A stretch of 64,000 nucleotides of DNA from the NCBI GenBank assembly GCA_013397435.1, contig VZRG01001701.1:48377-112376 (forward strand). Direction: 5' to 3'. This document shows, piece after piece, positions 12,423 to 27,500 of this stretch. The translations under genes were made by a program, and so were the position numbers. This DNA is from Erythrocercus mccallii (lineage: Eukaryota > Chordata > Aves > Passeriformes > Dicruridae). The notes beneath the pieces were generated by a model that was given only the letters and a program-made list of their open reading frames with translations, was not told the origin of the DNA and did not search any database. Every line of letters begins with the position of its first letter. Within the stretch, counting starts at the first letter, position 1.

Positions 12423-15400
12423 GTCGGTACAATCCTCCTCTGGGTTTTCCAGGAGCTGCCATGCTGAGCCTTGGGAGAGCTGAAGGTGGTAGGAAGTGAG
12501 TTGTCGTGGCTCTGGCGGTGGGAAGTGAGGGGTGTGCTGGAGAGTGTCTCACCTGGGGATTGCCAGGGTAGCTGCCAGCTTCAGGGGATGCTCTCCAGTG
12601 ACACAGCGGAGGATTTAAGCAGGTTTTCCAGCACTTCTCTTCTGCACTTGCTTGCATTATGAAAACAGGCAGATCCTTAGCTGTAACCACCAGGGTCTTC
12701 TTCTTTTTTTTCACAAAGAGAAGCAATGTTCTGCTTTTAATCAACATTTTCCTGGCATCCTGTTTCTTGTGCTGACCTCAGTGCAGCAGTGCAGAATGGA
12801 GGGATCTCTCTCCCTGGCTCTCATTTGCTACTTCCATATTACCTGGGCCTGACCTCCTTCCCTCACGTCCCAGTCCCTGAACCGTGTTTGGCACCTTGCA
12901 GCAATTGCAGACCTGTGGTAAAAGGCTGTGCGCTGCATTTCATGCACACGTGGAAGGCTGTGTCCTTCTGGGGTGTGCAGTTAAATCCAGAGCTGCCAAA
13001 GCTGAACCACTCGAGGAGTCACCACGAGTCACTGTTTACAGGGCTGCAGGAACTGGCCGTGGTGTCCCATGCTTTGTCCCCAGCCTGGGCCCGTGGTGTG
13101 CTGAGCAGAAGCTTGTCTGCTGAGCAAAATGCACAAGTACACAGGAGCAGAGCTGCAAGCTGCACCAATAGCAAATTGTGCAACTCCAAGAGGAGGAGAG
13201 AGTGGGAATGGCAGCAGTGGCATACTGACAAATCAGGAATTGAAGATACATAACATAAACAGCTAATGTGCCCAATCAAAACCCAGCAGCATGACGATAA
13301 AAGTGCACAATATTTATTGATATCTGAGTGACTATTTGTTTTCAAAAAATGCATTTTAGAACTTAGCATAAACTCAGTTATCTGATTCTAGCACAGCTTA
13401 CTATTTATTAGGGAATATATGGGGGTTTTATAGCCTTTGTTCACCTTAGGGAAAAAATAAAAAAAAAGAGAGATATTTTATTTTAATAGCACTGACTTCC
13501 TAATTTAAGCACTCTTAGCAGCTTGGCTGCAGAGTGGAAAGAAATGGTGGATATTTCCATTTATCCTTTGTTGTGGAACACTATCACCTCTCTCTATCTC
13601 CATCAGCAGAGCTAGGTTATAATTTACGGCAGTGGACACTGAGGAATATCAGCTCCAGGACGCTCCAGTCCAGGTAGTTTGTCATCATGAGCTTTCAAGA
13701 AGGTAAATTAAGTTGATTAAGGGAGAAGATGTGTCATGTCAGCATTTTTGCCCACCTAGAAGGCAGCACTTCTTCCCTCCCTCCTTATTCCAGCCTGTCT
13801 TCCTTGCACTGAGTTTTCTTGTGTATGGAAGTAGCTTTGAAGAGCTGCTTTCTTAGCTGTGCCTCAGAAATAGCAAATGTTATATATATGGAAATGTAAA
13901 TGATGCTGATTAGCCAAGTGCTGTGGTTTGAGGTAAAAAGTTCAATCAGAACATGAAGAGCAGGAAGGGTATTTGGCCACTGTGCATGATCAGCCCTTCC
14001 GCAGCTGCCAGAGAGATTCCTACTAAAGCTTGAGAAAGCAGGGCCTAGGAAAGGCAGCCAGTGTCTGTAAAAGATGAACACACATGCCTGGTATAGCACG
14101 GTGTTTCTGGAAATGTTCACATCTTGAGCCAAAGCAAAATTCCATCATCCATCCTTGATCTGCTCCAGGTTTGGTTGTGCCCCAGCACAGTGTTAGGTGC
14201 GGTGTCCCAGTGTTCAGAGCCCTCAGTGGCTGCCTCAGCTGAAGCCTGCAGGCTGGAGCTGACTTTCACGTGGTTCTCTGTCCTCCTGCCCAGACCAAGG
14301 GTGAGTCTCTGCCAGGGAAGATGGACATCACAGAGGAGGACGTGGTGATAAGTACAGCAAAGCCTCTGGCGACATCAAAGGGAGTTCCTGCACTTAACCC
14401 TGAACTTCAGGAGTTTTCCAGATTAGTCCTGGACTTGTTTTCTTCTATGAAACGAAAATATTTCCTTCTTGGCCTGTCACATAACTGCTAATATTGAAAT
14501 AAACACTTAGTATTGTTGGTACAGCTGAAATTAACCCCAGCACAACTTTCCTAGAAGGAAAATACCTTCTGTGAGGAGTTCTGGAAGAAGGTAAAGATTT
14601 TTGTGTGTCCTCCTGCTTTGTAGCCCTCCCCTCTGTGGGCACACACAGACACACGTGCAAGCCCATCAGCAGCTCTATTCGGTCCCATTCCATGGGTGTC
14701 CTGAAGTGCGGGAAGGGATGGCTTGCTGGCAAAGATACTTCCAGTTCCATGAAAGGATAGAGCATGAAGGTAATTAATTAAAACTATTGGGAGTTCCTGT
14801 GAAACAGCCTGTGATTAAACATAAGGATTTCTCGTGAAACAATTCGGTGAATTTGGGCTCAGGTATCTCCCCTGACTTCATGGCCAGTGGTGAGTGATAC
14901 TGAAATGGTTGGAGTTCTGTCTATTTTAGTGGATTCAGCTTTAGTTATGAATCTCATCAAGAACAGCCAAAGCGAAGGATACTTTATTTTAACTAATTTT
15001 GTAGGTGTCCTGTCAGTTAACTTTGACTACAACAGGAAAGCGAAATGCAGTTTGCCTTGTTATTGGAAACACCAACAAGTGAAGAGGCATGAAGGTGAGC
15101 CTCCAGTGCCTTCCAGGTGCTTGTCTCACACCTGCATCTCCAGTCTCATACTTGCAGGGAGAGTGGCAAAGGCCGTGATAATGAAGTTTCTTGAGCAAAT
15201 GTTATCCCTTAGAGCCAAAGCTGGGTTGAGAGCCAGTTCTTTGTTCCCTGGAGTTTGCTGTGGACCCAGCCATTGGGATTTTTGGGGTTCCACGTAGCCA
15301 TTGTCCCATTCTGATCGATATTCTGGCAAGGGAAAGCATCGCAGCACCCAGGCTATAGTGATCTCTTTAGACAGAGGAGTGCCTTCTGATAGTTAGGTGC

Positions 15401-18100
15401 TGGTGAGACACATTAACTTTGGCTCAGTGCAAGCCAAATGTGATCTGCTGGCAAGGAGAACATGGATAGGTCAGTGAACCTTGCCTGGAAATGGCAGGAT
15501 TGCTGGGATGTGTAGTGCAGCATGTGCAGACCTTACCATCAGCCCTCTTTTAATGAGTAATTTGAAAGTAATGCTTATATGGAGCAGCAACTTTCAGCTC
15601 TTTTCACTAAGCTCTTAGCATCGGTTTGCAAAGATCACGGCTGTTTCTCTGTAAGTACTGATAATTTGTGTTTTCCTCTTGACTTCTCAACTTCATTTCA
15701 GTTAAGAATTCATTACACAGAGTAAGGGCATTGTGTGACACAGACCTTTCCCTTTTCTGGAAAGCTTATAGCCTAAATGCACAAGAGAAAGGAAGAAGGC
15801 TGGCAGTTTTCTGAAGGCAAAGGAAAATTTGCTAAATCCTCTCTTGGGGACCAGCTTAGCAGAGAGATGAACTACTGGGCTGGTGGAAGGGGAACAGAGT
15901 CTCTAAAGGATGAGGAAAGAGAAGAGCTGAGCTTGGCTTGTTTGTGTACAGAACAAAAGCTTAAATGGTCTGCTAATTGCTGCCAATACCTGGGAGTAGT
16001 TCGAGCTAAAGGATAGTGGCAGCACACACGTAAATGCCAAGTAAAATAAGCCCCCTTGGCTTTTGAGAAGGCTTGGGCAGGTGACAGTTCCCTTCTTTCT
16101 CAAGCTCTGGTTCAACAGAAGCCAAAGCCCAAAGCTCTTGCAGTGTCGAGTCTTTAACATTCACACCACCAAATGTAATTAAGCTCTGCAAGGGCTGCAC
16201 CCTGGGTAGAATTTATCTCTTGGTTTGTAATGCTTTAATTTAGCATCAAATATTCATGGACTGGCAGGGTCAAGTAGGGAGAGAAAAGTACTGTAACAGG
16301 CATAAGCGAAGTAGGATGCAAAAGAATTCAGCTTAAAGGTTAGTCATCCGTGGAAACCCATTAGGAAAAATACTGTAAATAACTCCCTCCATCTGTGAGT
16401 CTCAGAGCTAAACATGAGCCACTCCTACCCTGACCCATGGAACTGCCAGAGCATGGAGTGTGCCAGCTCACACACAGAATTCAAAGCAGAATTATATAGT
16501 TACATGCCCAAACTCTTCCAAATACTGAAGCATGTTCAGTGTGCTCTGCACTGAACAAGTCTGTTGCATCTCATGGGTTTAAGGGACAGAAAAGGCTGGG
16601 TTTGAGACATCTTGTAAATATCTATGAAGAGGTTTTTTGAGACCAAATGATTTTGTTGGGCATACCCTCCCTGTTTAAGGACATGGTTCAAAGCCTGTAA
16701 AATTATGATTATTGACTTCAAAGGATCAGGATCTATACTGTCCAATTTAATATTCACAAAACTAATTTATTCAACAAATGAAATTACTGAATTGAGAAAA
16801 GCAAATGGATTTATTCATTCAGGAAGATGTTTATGGGGCTTGAAAGGTGTGTTTGGTGTATCTGGTAGGGAATTCTCAGGCTGGGCAGACTGGGTTGGGA
16901 GGAAGGGCAAACACCCTAACCCGTGGGACCATGCTGGGAAGTAACTAAAATTCAGAGCAGCTGGGAATAAATAATGAGCTGGGCAAAGTCCAAGTGTCTG
17001 TTTTTGTCTGGCACCAGGTAAGAAAAGAGGGTGGAGAAAAATAATTGGGTGAGCAGACCATGGAGGAGTTTGGAAAGAGGAGCTGCAACATCTGGATGTG
17101 TGTGGGACTTGAGGAAGTGTGTGGACACAGGGAGCTGATGCTGAGCACAGGATTTCTCCTGAGCACAGGATTACTGCTCCATCTCCAGCAGTAAAACACC
17201 CATGATCTGCTATTTTCTGTTTCCCCAGCTGCCTCTCAAAAGCACTGGTAGCTACAAGTAGAAGAGAATTGGATAAAAAGTCATTTGGAGCCAGAAATGC
17301 CTGCAACGTAAACCTTCTTGGTGTTGTAGCTGCCAATTGGGCTTTCAAGCCAGGCTGGGTGCTGGGAGAATGAGAACTGAGAAAAACCTGTCGTTTGAGC
17401 CAGGATTTCCCCCTTATCTCACAGCAGCATGCAGTGAGGAAACTACCTAAAGACTGCATTTTTAGACACCCAAAAAATCTGAAGACAAGAAATTCGGCAG
17501 GAATACAACACACAAACACACTTTTGAAAAGCATGTGTGTGTATCTGTAAATATGTAAAAAGCCATGTATAGCTAAACTCACACACCTCTGTTGTGCAGA
17601 AGTTCTGAAATTTCTGGAAACTCCACAGATGCAAAACTTAATTCTGCAAAATCCTCAGGCACCTTTTAGAGTTAAATTAATACTGATGTAATTAAAATGG
17701 TAATACTATTTGTTAAAAGAAGAGTATTTAAATAATTCATTTTCCTATTGGTTCTGTGGTGTGTGCTTAGGTTTAGCAATTATATGCTAAGTAAAAACAG
17801 CCTCTCCTGTAATGATTTCATGATAATCTGACCTTTGATGGTCCTGGCTCACAGCAGCTGGCACATTCTGCAGAGTTTACAGACTGTAAAGTAATTAATA
17901 TCAATGAAATACCACTGCTGGCCCTTTGATGTATTTGGGTCCTTGAACACTCCCTTTTTCCCTCTCTCAAGCATTTTTTTTTCCAGATGTCTCTGACTCT
18001 TGGGAGTCTGGCCACTGGACTGCTCCTGATGAAGGGCAAATCCCAGCTGAGGGGTGCACTGGGGAGCACCCTCTCTTTTGGGGTTCAGAAGACACAACTG
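12423..18100 (+). other. ERBB4: ERBB4 intron 2, segment without recognised genes
   Basis: Ordinary intronic sequence. It contains the longest antisense ORF of intron 2 (255 codons, 16815-17582, minus strand), which has no recognisable domain and runs through composition-neutral DNA. A short direct repeat of TGAGCACAGGATT occurs twice with an 18-bp period near 17143-17173. Nothing else stands out. Confidence 0.7.
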
Positions 18101-18500
18101 ACAATATGCCAGGCTTAATTTGATTTAATATTAAGCACAATAACAGCTCTTGAAAAGCTGTCTTTCAGGGAAAGGTAATAAGGGTATTAATAAAAGCAGG
18201 TGAGGAGAGATGCCCTGTTTTTAGCTTCCCGCATTATTTCATCACTGTCAGACAGCGCAGAACTCCCTTGAGATTATTCCTGTGTCGTTAATAACATTGT
18301 TTCTGTGATGACTTTAATGACTGAGCCTTTCTTCCACCCTTAGCTATGACAATAACCACTCTGCTTTTTTTCCTTCAACAAGCTATTGTGTGGGGTTCAG
18401 CACATTAAGGAACATTTTTAAAGATAGAGGTTTCCTCTAATTAAGTTATTGGCAAAATATTGTTTGTCCAGTCATTTGCTGATGATGACTACTGGAAGAA
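18101..18500. promoter_or_regulatory. Candidate conserved non-coding block, AT-rich with TAAT/ATTA cores
   Basis: This stretch carries TTAATTTGATTTAATATTAAG, then GTTAATAAC, ACTTTAATGACTG, GACAATAACC and CTAATTAAG words, with little simple repetition and few ORFs. The look is that of vertebrate developmental enhancers, but this is a composition judgement only. An alignment to chicken or human ERBB4 intron 2 would be decisive. Confidence 0.25.
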
Positions 18501-21500
18501 ATTATATCTTGTACAGAGTATTACACTTTTCCTGCCATGCTCCCCCTTAAAAAAAACCAAAATGATAGAAAAATAAGCAAACTCAGGCACTCAGAAATTA
18601 GACAGTGCCAGAATGATGGGTGTCTGCATCTGTCCTTCCCCACTCCTGATCATGAGGTTTTCCTTTTTCTTCTCTTATCTCTTGCCCTGTACCCCATTTT
18701 TTTCCTTTCTAAAATTACCTTTTCCCCAAAAGTCTTAATTTTTAACCTTTTTAGAATTTTTATGCTGGGATCAAACATCTTTTTCTGCTCTGTGTGACAA
18801 AAAGAGAGAAATAATTTTCCTTTACAACTTTTCCAACACCCCCCTCCTCAAAAAACTCACCTGTAATTCAAAAAAAGGTGTTTGCACACCTTGAGGGAGT
18901 CACCATTTGTTCATTGGTGCAATTTCACATAATAATAATGGTACATTTAAGATGTCTGGTCATTCTGGACATGATTTAAAAAGTTCTTGTTTCCTATAAG
19001 ATTGTGCATCCGGCTTTTTTCAGAAACTACACAGAAGATGCAACGAGTGGCAGAAGTTTTTAGTATTGAAGAAAAGTAGTGGAATTCATGCAGAGGAAAA
19101 TCTTATTTTAGGGGTAGTGCAATCACTGCAGATTAAAGGTTGTTCCCCTGGTTGGTGGCACCCTGCATAACCTCAAAAAGCAGAGTTTACATTTCTTTCT
19201 TAAAGTATACCTCTGGATTTGAAAATCACATCATTTACTAATTGCTCACATCTTATAAATTATGAATCTATCCTTGAAGGAGATTTTAACAACCTATTAA
19301 AGCCTGAGTAACAGAATTATTCTCCGGCTTCCAGATAAACAAAACAAAAACACAGCTTTAAAAACAAGAAGCCTCTTCACTTTTTATCTAAATGGAAATA
19401 AACCTAATCAAAAGCCAGCGATTAATGAATCTCTTCAGGGTTTCTATTCTTGAAAAGATTAGAGTTAAAAAGGTTGAAATAGTTTCAATAGGTATGTGTG
19501 ATGTTGAGCTCAGATGTTGTGTTTATATATGCTCAGCTAGAAGTAAGAGTTGCTAAAATCCAATATCTAGGTAAAGATTCTCCTCTTCAGTGAAATCAGA
19601 CAAACAGTTAACAACTCCAATATTCACTCATTTCAGTGTGCAAAAATGTCCTAGAGCACCAATAAAATCGGTTCCTCCCAGGAAATGCTTTTAAAATACT
19701 CATTAAAAAGTGGATGTTGTACATATGAAACAAACTGAAAGTAGGTTTTTAGGAAACTTATTTTCTTGAAAAAGGGAAGCAAAGCTCTCCAAAAATAAGC
19801 AAACTGCTTTTCCAGGATTGGACAGCCAGCTATTTGCTTCTTGCAAAAATGCAGACTGAGAATGTTGAGCTGAAATTTGGCAAGGTTAACACATTTTCAC
19901 TGTGTGTAGTCAGTTCCTGTGTCCAGAAATAGAAACAGTCTTTTTCTTGCAGACGTGGTGGGGCACCTTCACCTGCAGTTTAAATAGAAAAAATAGAAAA
20001 GTCCTGTTGTTCATTTCCCCCTCTGTACCAGATCTCTGGGATGTTTAATTCATTCTGCATTATTCCAAAGAGTGGGATTCATGACAGCCAAGGGCTCCTG
20101 TTGCTTCCACAGTAGAGACTGAAGAAATGTTAATAAATGCATTTAATTTACTTGTCTAACTATAGATTTTCTTGTAATTCATACCAACTAGCCTGGCCGT
20201 GTAGCAGGAAAAAAGCAATCACAATATCTAATGTACAAATCTTGTCACTCACCATATATCAAATGAACAAATAAAGTCCCTTGTTCCGTTAAACAACCAC
20301 AAAACATTCCAAGGATCTTCACAGGCACCTTGCTTACCATGGTGTGCTATTCTGGACACCCTGTTAGAGCTTGCACTGCATTTGTCATGGGTACTCTTCC
20401 ATCTGACTTCTGATCAGACACTTGACCTTTCAAACCCACTGTGGGGAAGGCATCCTTCTTCACCTCTGCTTTCTGTTCACTGTGCATTTTGTCCCTCTTC
20501 AGGCACAGGCTGTCTCTGGCTGTAAGCTGGAGAAGCCGGGAGTGCTTCTGAGCCATGAGAGACTGTGAACATCCATCCTCCTCCTCCCTTTCTTCCATTC
20601 TCTTCCCTTGGGAAGACTTGGGAATGGGTAGATGGGCTCCCTGTGGTGCTCCAAAAGGTCTCATGGGCCAGAGGACCAAGTAAGCAGCCTGCTAAAACTT
20701 AGTTCAGCTTAGACATGAGCAAAAACATGAGGGGACAGTGAGGCATTGAATGCTCTTTTCTTCTCTGGTACAGGATGCCTTGTTCTGCCAAAATAAACAC
20801 AGCACCTTGGTTTCTGCTCTGTGAAGCCCACTGCCATCTCAGGGTGCCTGTGGCAGTGCAGCCAGTGTAAATGTGACCATGAAGATTTGACAAGACAACT
20901 CTGACGTTGGCTTTTTCAATGAAAGTGTCCCGAGACCCTCAAATGCACTCAGCTACTCACAGGCTGTGGCTCTCTGAGGGAAACTGATAAAAAAAGATGT
21001 CTTTGCACATGATTGTTACTTCCCTAAAATCCTTCCAGAGTGCTGATATTATTTAGTTTATGAAGTAGCAGTTTGTGCAATTTTATGTTGCCTGGAAAGA
21101 AACTACGATTTACTCGATTTGAAGCTCCCAAAAGCAGAGAAAGCAAAAGGCATCAATCTGTGCTGTTGGAAATTCTGTAACTGGGCAGGTATAAGCTGAT
21201 GTGCTTTGAGTGTCTGCAAAATGCAGCTACTGCTGAACAGCCTGAGTGGTAAAGCATTTTGTAACAGCATAATGCTCTCATTGTAGTCTTTTCAATCTCA
21301 TTTAGGACTAAGCTCTCCCTTGGGAGAGGATACAATGAACTCTCCTGGAAACTATGCTGCAAATACGTTGAAGCCAATCAGGTGTGCAACGTCAGAAGTC
21401 TTACTGACTGGCTAAACATGTGCCTTCCACAGCGTTCCTCAGGACAGACAGATGTTAGCTGTGAAGATGGGGTTGTTACAGAGTGCAGCCTTTGTCTAGG

Positions 21501-24500
21501 TCATAATGTTGCTCGACATAAACAGCTTAGGATTTATTGTGTACTCTCAGCCAGCCTGGGCAACTCAGAGGTTTAAGCAGACACTTCTAGGACACTTCTA
21601 AGCAGATATACAAACAAAGGAATTATGGTTTAGGCTGGAAACATTGGGAAGACTCTCAGATTCTGATGTAACCCTGCTCAGTTTCTCTGTTCAGGTGATA
21701 TTTTCAGCTGAAAAGTGAGCAGAGACACATGGGGCAAGCTGACACCTGAGCTTCAGCTGAAGAAGTATTAAGCAAGCAGAAAATACTTGGGTATGTCATT
21801 AGAAACTATATTTCAAAATTTGAAAGCAAAAGGATTGCAGTTTTTGCTCCTGTTATTTGGCTATTTCTACTTAATGTTCCCATTCCTCCATTAATTTATT
21901 ATTTTATTATCATTTTGTTTTTCAAGTCCCAAATTGTTTTCTCACAGTACTTTAAAAATTAGTCAAGAGACATATTTCAAAGCCCCCCCATGTTTTTACC
22001 CATCACCTTTCTTTCCAAATGCAAGATTTGGACATTGTCCTGGAGTTTAAAGGTTTCTAGACTGGTATTTGCTTTTCTTCCAGGACCTCCCTAGACCCTA
22101 CTGTAATGTATATTAGCTCAGACACAGCCAAACTTACCTCAGATAAGCAACAGTGTGTTTCCTACATCAAGCTCAGTAAATAAATAACTGCACAGCTAAT
22201 CTTCCTATTTTAATGTAAAAAAAGTCACACTCTTGGAATAATGCAATCTAAAGACCAGCCATTCAGAAAACAGAGCTTTAGTTCAACAGCTCCCTAGATG
22301 GGTTCTGTAAATTATGTAGCAAAATCCTTACAAATTTCCAGTGGCCTTAAGAAAAGCAGCATCTGACTGACTGCTGCTTTGGAGTTGAGGGAATCGAGTG
22401 CTGTATTCAGTTCACTGATCTGCTGCTCAGGATGTTTTGTAAGCACATTACCAAAGAAGACCAGATGTCTGTGAGGAAAAGAGCGTGAGTTACAGTTCCT
22501 ACCAACTGGCATAAATAACTGAATCACAGTTCGATTCTGCAGCGCGCAGCAGTGCAGGTACGGCTCGTAACAGAATTCAATCCCAGCCCTTCCTTTGCTG
22601 TTAATAATACACCCTAATGCAAATTGAAAGGCTACCAGAAGTTCCTCTTTCTTTATTAACCAATTTGAAAAAAACCTGCACCTTTCGTGCTGTGGACAAT
22701 AATCTTTCTGCAGGTGCCAAGGCAGCTCTGGTTAGGATACACCGCTTGCTTCTGACCAGGCACTAGCAAATGTTTTCTCCAAGCTGTGTTCTGGTATTGA
22801 TCAGTGTGCTCAGACTTAAGGGGTTTTTACTGAAGCTTGTATAGAGTACCTGGAAAACCACTGGTGCTCAGGAGTGCTTAACATCACAATTTCACAAGTG
22901 TTGACATAATTAAAGGATGCACGGCATGGAAGGAGACAAGACGTGACCTTCTAGTGGGACAAAATTCCTCGTGTGCATGCCATGTTAGCTCTGACATAGT
23001 CTCTAAGTGGGGTGTCCTCTCTGACAGGAGAAATGCCACAGATTTCTCATGGTACAGATGGGCCTTTGAGAGAAGCTGGCTAAGGCTGGATCCCATAAAT
23101 ACCTGAACTGCTTTGAAAATCTCAGCTTCTCGTGTCATTAGAAATTCATAACTCTCAACGAGCAGTGCGTGGAACAGCTAATTGAGCTCCATAAATTGCT
23201 ATTTCCACATTTTGGTTGTTATTGTTTCTCTCAGAGTTGGAATTGCAAGTGATGTAGCTGCTTAGAGACTACTTTTTGGTTGGTTATTCAGTAAACATTA
23301 ATTTTTTAATTATGACAGTGACAGGTGTGTTGCATTGCCTGGGCAAAAATGTATGAAAAAAAAAGAAATTAATTAATGGATACCAGCATGCTCACAAACA
23401 TGCACGACTGAATTTTTGAACTTATTTAATAAGTTAGGCAGGTGTTGGCTTTGCTGTATTGTGGGGTTTTTTTCTCGTAAAAAAAAATTATTTCCTCAAA
23501 AATTGGCCAGTTGAATGTTGCGCAGTTCTCACCAGATACAAACACGTACTTTTTAATTGATAAAAAATCCAAAATGTGAGATACCCTGTTCCAGTCCATT
23601 TGAGATGTGAGAAGTGCTTCCTCTTTTTCATATTTGTGAATTAAACCCATTTGTTCTTCAGGTGATCCTCCCCTCCTGCGCTTGTGTTTACTGGTGCTTT
23701 CCAGTAAAATTGAAGGAGATCAAAATGTTCTTAGCTTCTGTGGAAAAGGGGAAAAACCCCCTAAAAGAGAATTAACTGTCAGTGGTCCCACAAGTGTGAG
23801 CTGACCCCTGTGGCAGGTTTCTGTTGCTCTAACTCCGTGCTGGGGATGAGCGAGTGATCAGCTGAGGCAGAAGGGACATTACCAGATCAGGTTCAGCCAT
23901 TGGATAAATGTGTCTGCAGCTGAAATAAACCCCACAACAGAGTTCTCTTCAGTGCCTCTGCCACAGCCCAGCCTTCCTGATGGATGTTAAGAAGCCTTGG
24001 TAGTGTTTATGAGAAACATCAGCTTCCCTAATCGTTCATTGATCTGTTGTTCTGGGCGCAATGATGAAGTTTTCACTGTTATTTTGCTCTGCTTCACTCA
24101 GATTCACTTGATTCGAACCGAAGGACGATTTAAGATGGCAGGGCACAATTTTACTCCCATTTACTCCCAGCTGACAGGATAATTCTGGTTTTGCTGTTGG
24201 GAGCTTCAAGTGCTTAATCTGTGCTCAGCTACTGTTGGTTGTAATTAAGGGAATGGGCTGTCTAGAGCTTCTTTTTACAGTTCATCACCTGAAAAAGAAC
24301 CTCCAGAAAGAACCTTTTTGCTTTTGATGTAATTTTGACTTTCTTCCTCACCCTCTGCCCATCTTGGGGCAGACCCCTGGGGAGGGCAGCACCTTCACTG
24401 GCTCTGTTCTTATCTCAGGGTAGCTATTTTTAGGTTTAAAAACCAAAAAATTGGCTATGTTGGGGCTCATAGAGTCTGTTAGGAGAGTGGTTTGTAGACT

Positions 24501-27500
24501 GACACGGCTGTTCCTGGGGTGCAGGACACTGCTGAACACAGGGACAGCAAACTGCAGAGTACAAATGCTCATCTCCTGTCTGAAAATGGAGATAAAGGGC
24601 TTCTTTCCTGGTAAATACATCAGAACCCTGTGGTTTGGTGTGGTTTTAAGCAGCTCATTAGGCACCATAGAAATGTCAAGGATTAATACTTTTTCCCCCG
24701 ATACTCCTTTTTTTCCAGCTGGAAGCTTGTCCTTATCCAGGGGCTGATGCTCAACAGGCTCAGTTTCCTTTTTGTCCTTCCTGAGGGACAGGCTCATGGG
24801 AAATGTGTTTTTGCAATTGCCTGCAAGCCCTAGCAGGAGAATCAGAGTGGGAGATGGTGGCACTCACGGTTGTGAGTCTCTCCACCTTCTTAGGAGCACA
24901 GATGGAAGCTGGAGCAGAGCAGCTCAGACAGAGCATTAGGATACCTGAGTCCAGCATACCTGCCCAGGAAAGTGTCCAGCCTTGAATTCAAAGGATGAGA
25001 GGTTCAAATCACGCCTGACCTTGGCACGAAGTGCAGGGGAGGAGATCTGGCTGCTGGTCCCGTCTGGCATGAGGATTTGTGGGTCAGTGTGGAAGCCAAC
25101 AGGCACCTTTGCAGGGACTCCAGCAGGGTGGGGAGTGAGCTCCAAGTGGGCAGGGGTGCATTTCCAGTGAGAGTCATGTTAAAACTCGCAGCGCCTGGCA
25201 AACTGACAGTGTTGGCATGGAGTGGCCAAAACGTAGATGCCTTCTGCATTCCCAGTGCATTTTTTTAGGATGGACTGGGAAGAAAACACCCTGCAAAGCA
25301 GAAACCAGCCAGAAACCATCCTGCAAAGCAGGTTATTGTTCTGCATTTTTCATTCCTATTTGAATTTAAACCCAAATGAAACCCTGTCTTAATATAACAG
25401 ATGACTAGATTTGGTTGGTCAGGTGGTTCTTTCCTAGGAAATTAGAAACCCTTTTGGGTTTATTTTCATAGTTTTGTTTTGCAAGCATGAACATGGCAGT
25501 GTTTCCAGCAAATAAGTGTGTGTTGCAATATGGTGGAAGCCATGGGACTGCAAAGAACCTTCTGGTTGGTCGAAATACTTGCCATAATTTGTCATTTCGG
25601 TTGGTTAAGCCCAACAAAGTGCAGGGCTTCTGAGGCAGTTCACAATTATCAGCAACAGAACTTTGTCATTTTCTCTGGTGGGCTATTTTTTGTTTTATTT
25701 TGGAGTCTTTTTGGCTCTTTTTTCAAGTTTGGAATGAAGATTTGCTGCTCTGTGTGTGTGTGGCAGTTCAGTCCTGTGCTGAATTGCAGCCCTTTCAGGT
25801 GGAATTGTTGTTTGGCAGTAAAACATACCCTAAAAATAGAAAATGTGGTGATAAGTGACAATTGGCAGGGAGGACCTGTTCAGATGCAATTTTGGAACTG
25901 CTTTTAATTTTTTCCACTCAATTCCAAGTTAAACATCCATTTAAATTAATTAGAGCAATCACAGTGTCCCTAGAATATCAGTGGAGAAACTGAAGCCATG
26001 AGTGTAATTTAAGTATTTCCTGAATTCTGAGGAGACGCTAAAAAAAGCCAGCTTAAAGGAATTTTTGCATATGATGAAAAGCAAATTCCTGACCAAACTG
26101 GCTAAGCTCAAGTGTCTGAAGGCAAAGAGCTATCATGAAAATGCTGTAAAGCTTCTGATTATAATGAAATTAGTGTCCCAGGGTATAATGCAGCTCTGCA
26201 TTTAATACTTTGCTGCCGAACCGTACTTCTCAACCTACCTCCACTCACTGGGTTCTCATCAGAGTCCTGTCAGGACACTGGGCTTTGTTTAGGTGCCAAG
26301 CAAGGCTGGAAATGGCTCCACAGCTATTTCAGCAGCTTCAGCTGAGCTTGACTTCAGAAGGACAGCTAATACCTCGATTTTGTGGCCGAGAAATCATTCC
26401 TTATGTACACTGCCACACGTATTAATAACCTTGCAGGCTTTTATAAGCCTAATTAAAAGGCTTGTGCACACTTAAAAGTGAAATCATGGCAAAGCGCTGA
26501 ACCAGCAAAGCAAGATCCTGTCCTTGGTGCTGCAAATGCACCGCTGCCTTTCTTTATTAATGATACACACACGACACGTTGAATTCTCTGCCTGCTGTTG
26601 CTTGTCGGGTTGTTTTTATTACAGTATCGACTGGAGTCCCCGTCATGTTGGCTGCAGTCTGGGCACGTTACTCTGAGCAGAATTTTTCTTTCAGTGTTTT
26701 GTTTAAGGTATTGACTTTGCCAAAGGGAAGGGAGAAGTGCGTGCAGCCACTTAAGCACACAAGTAGTGGTATCAATTTCTAGCCATTAAAATATGCACAC
26801 GCACACAAACACACGACTGGCTGTACAGTGGTTGCAGGCACGGGGTTAGGTGAGCTTTGAGAAACAGACTCAAGAGACCCTCTCCAACATGGAGATTCTG
26901 TCTCCAGGATCTGGCCACAGGCATCCTTGAGCCTGTGCCAAGTCCTGCTGAGGATGCTGGGGTTGTTGTAAGTGTTGAAATGACATCTTTCAAAGGCATT
27001 TGCGTATTTCTAGGTAATTTCTTTCAATTCCTTAGAATGAACTTTATTTTCTAAGGGAGCACATTTCTCTGGTTTTGTGTGTTCTGTATTTTTTCCCTAA
27101 CAACCTCTTAGATGTGTTAGTCTTTTGGACTTCGAAAAACTTTTTCTAGTTATTGGGTTTTGGGGTGATTTTTCCCTTTCCAGACCAGGCAATCAATTCC
27201 TGAATATTATTCCTGAATAAAGCAGGAGGATTATTGAGCAGTTCATCTAAAGCCAACGAAGATTTCAGCCAACTCAAAGATGCAGCAATCATTTTGCTAA
27301 AGGTCTGGATAGCAGTTTTGATCAAAGACTGGGATATATGGGTGTGGATGGTTTCAGCACTGCCAGATGAAACTTGGAGAGGAATCTTTGTAAATGTTCA
27401 GTCATCGGTTCCATCTGAAAGTACACAAAATGGGTGTTAATACAGATGTGTTATTACAGATGTGTGTTGTCTTTATTTCCTCTTCCAAACTGGCCCCCCT

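Noticed and set aside
16815..17582. 255-codon minus-strand ORF
   Set aside because: No domain, no start context, no homology recognised; the protein is low in charged residues and typical of chance translation.
25003..25030. GGTTCAAATC-like B-box word suggesting a tRNA or SINE
   Set aside because: No A box at the right distance and no cloverleaf arms; the MIR or TguSINE landmarks are absent.
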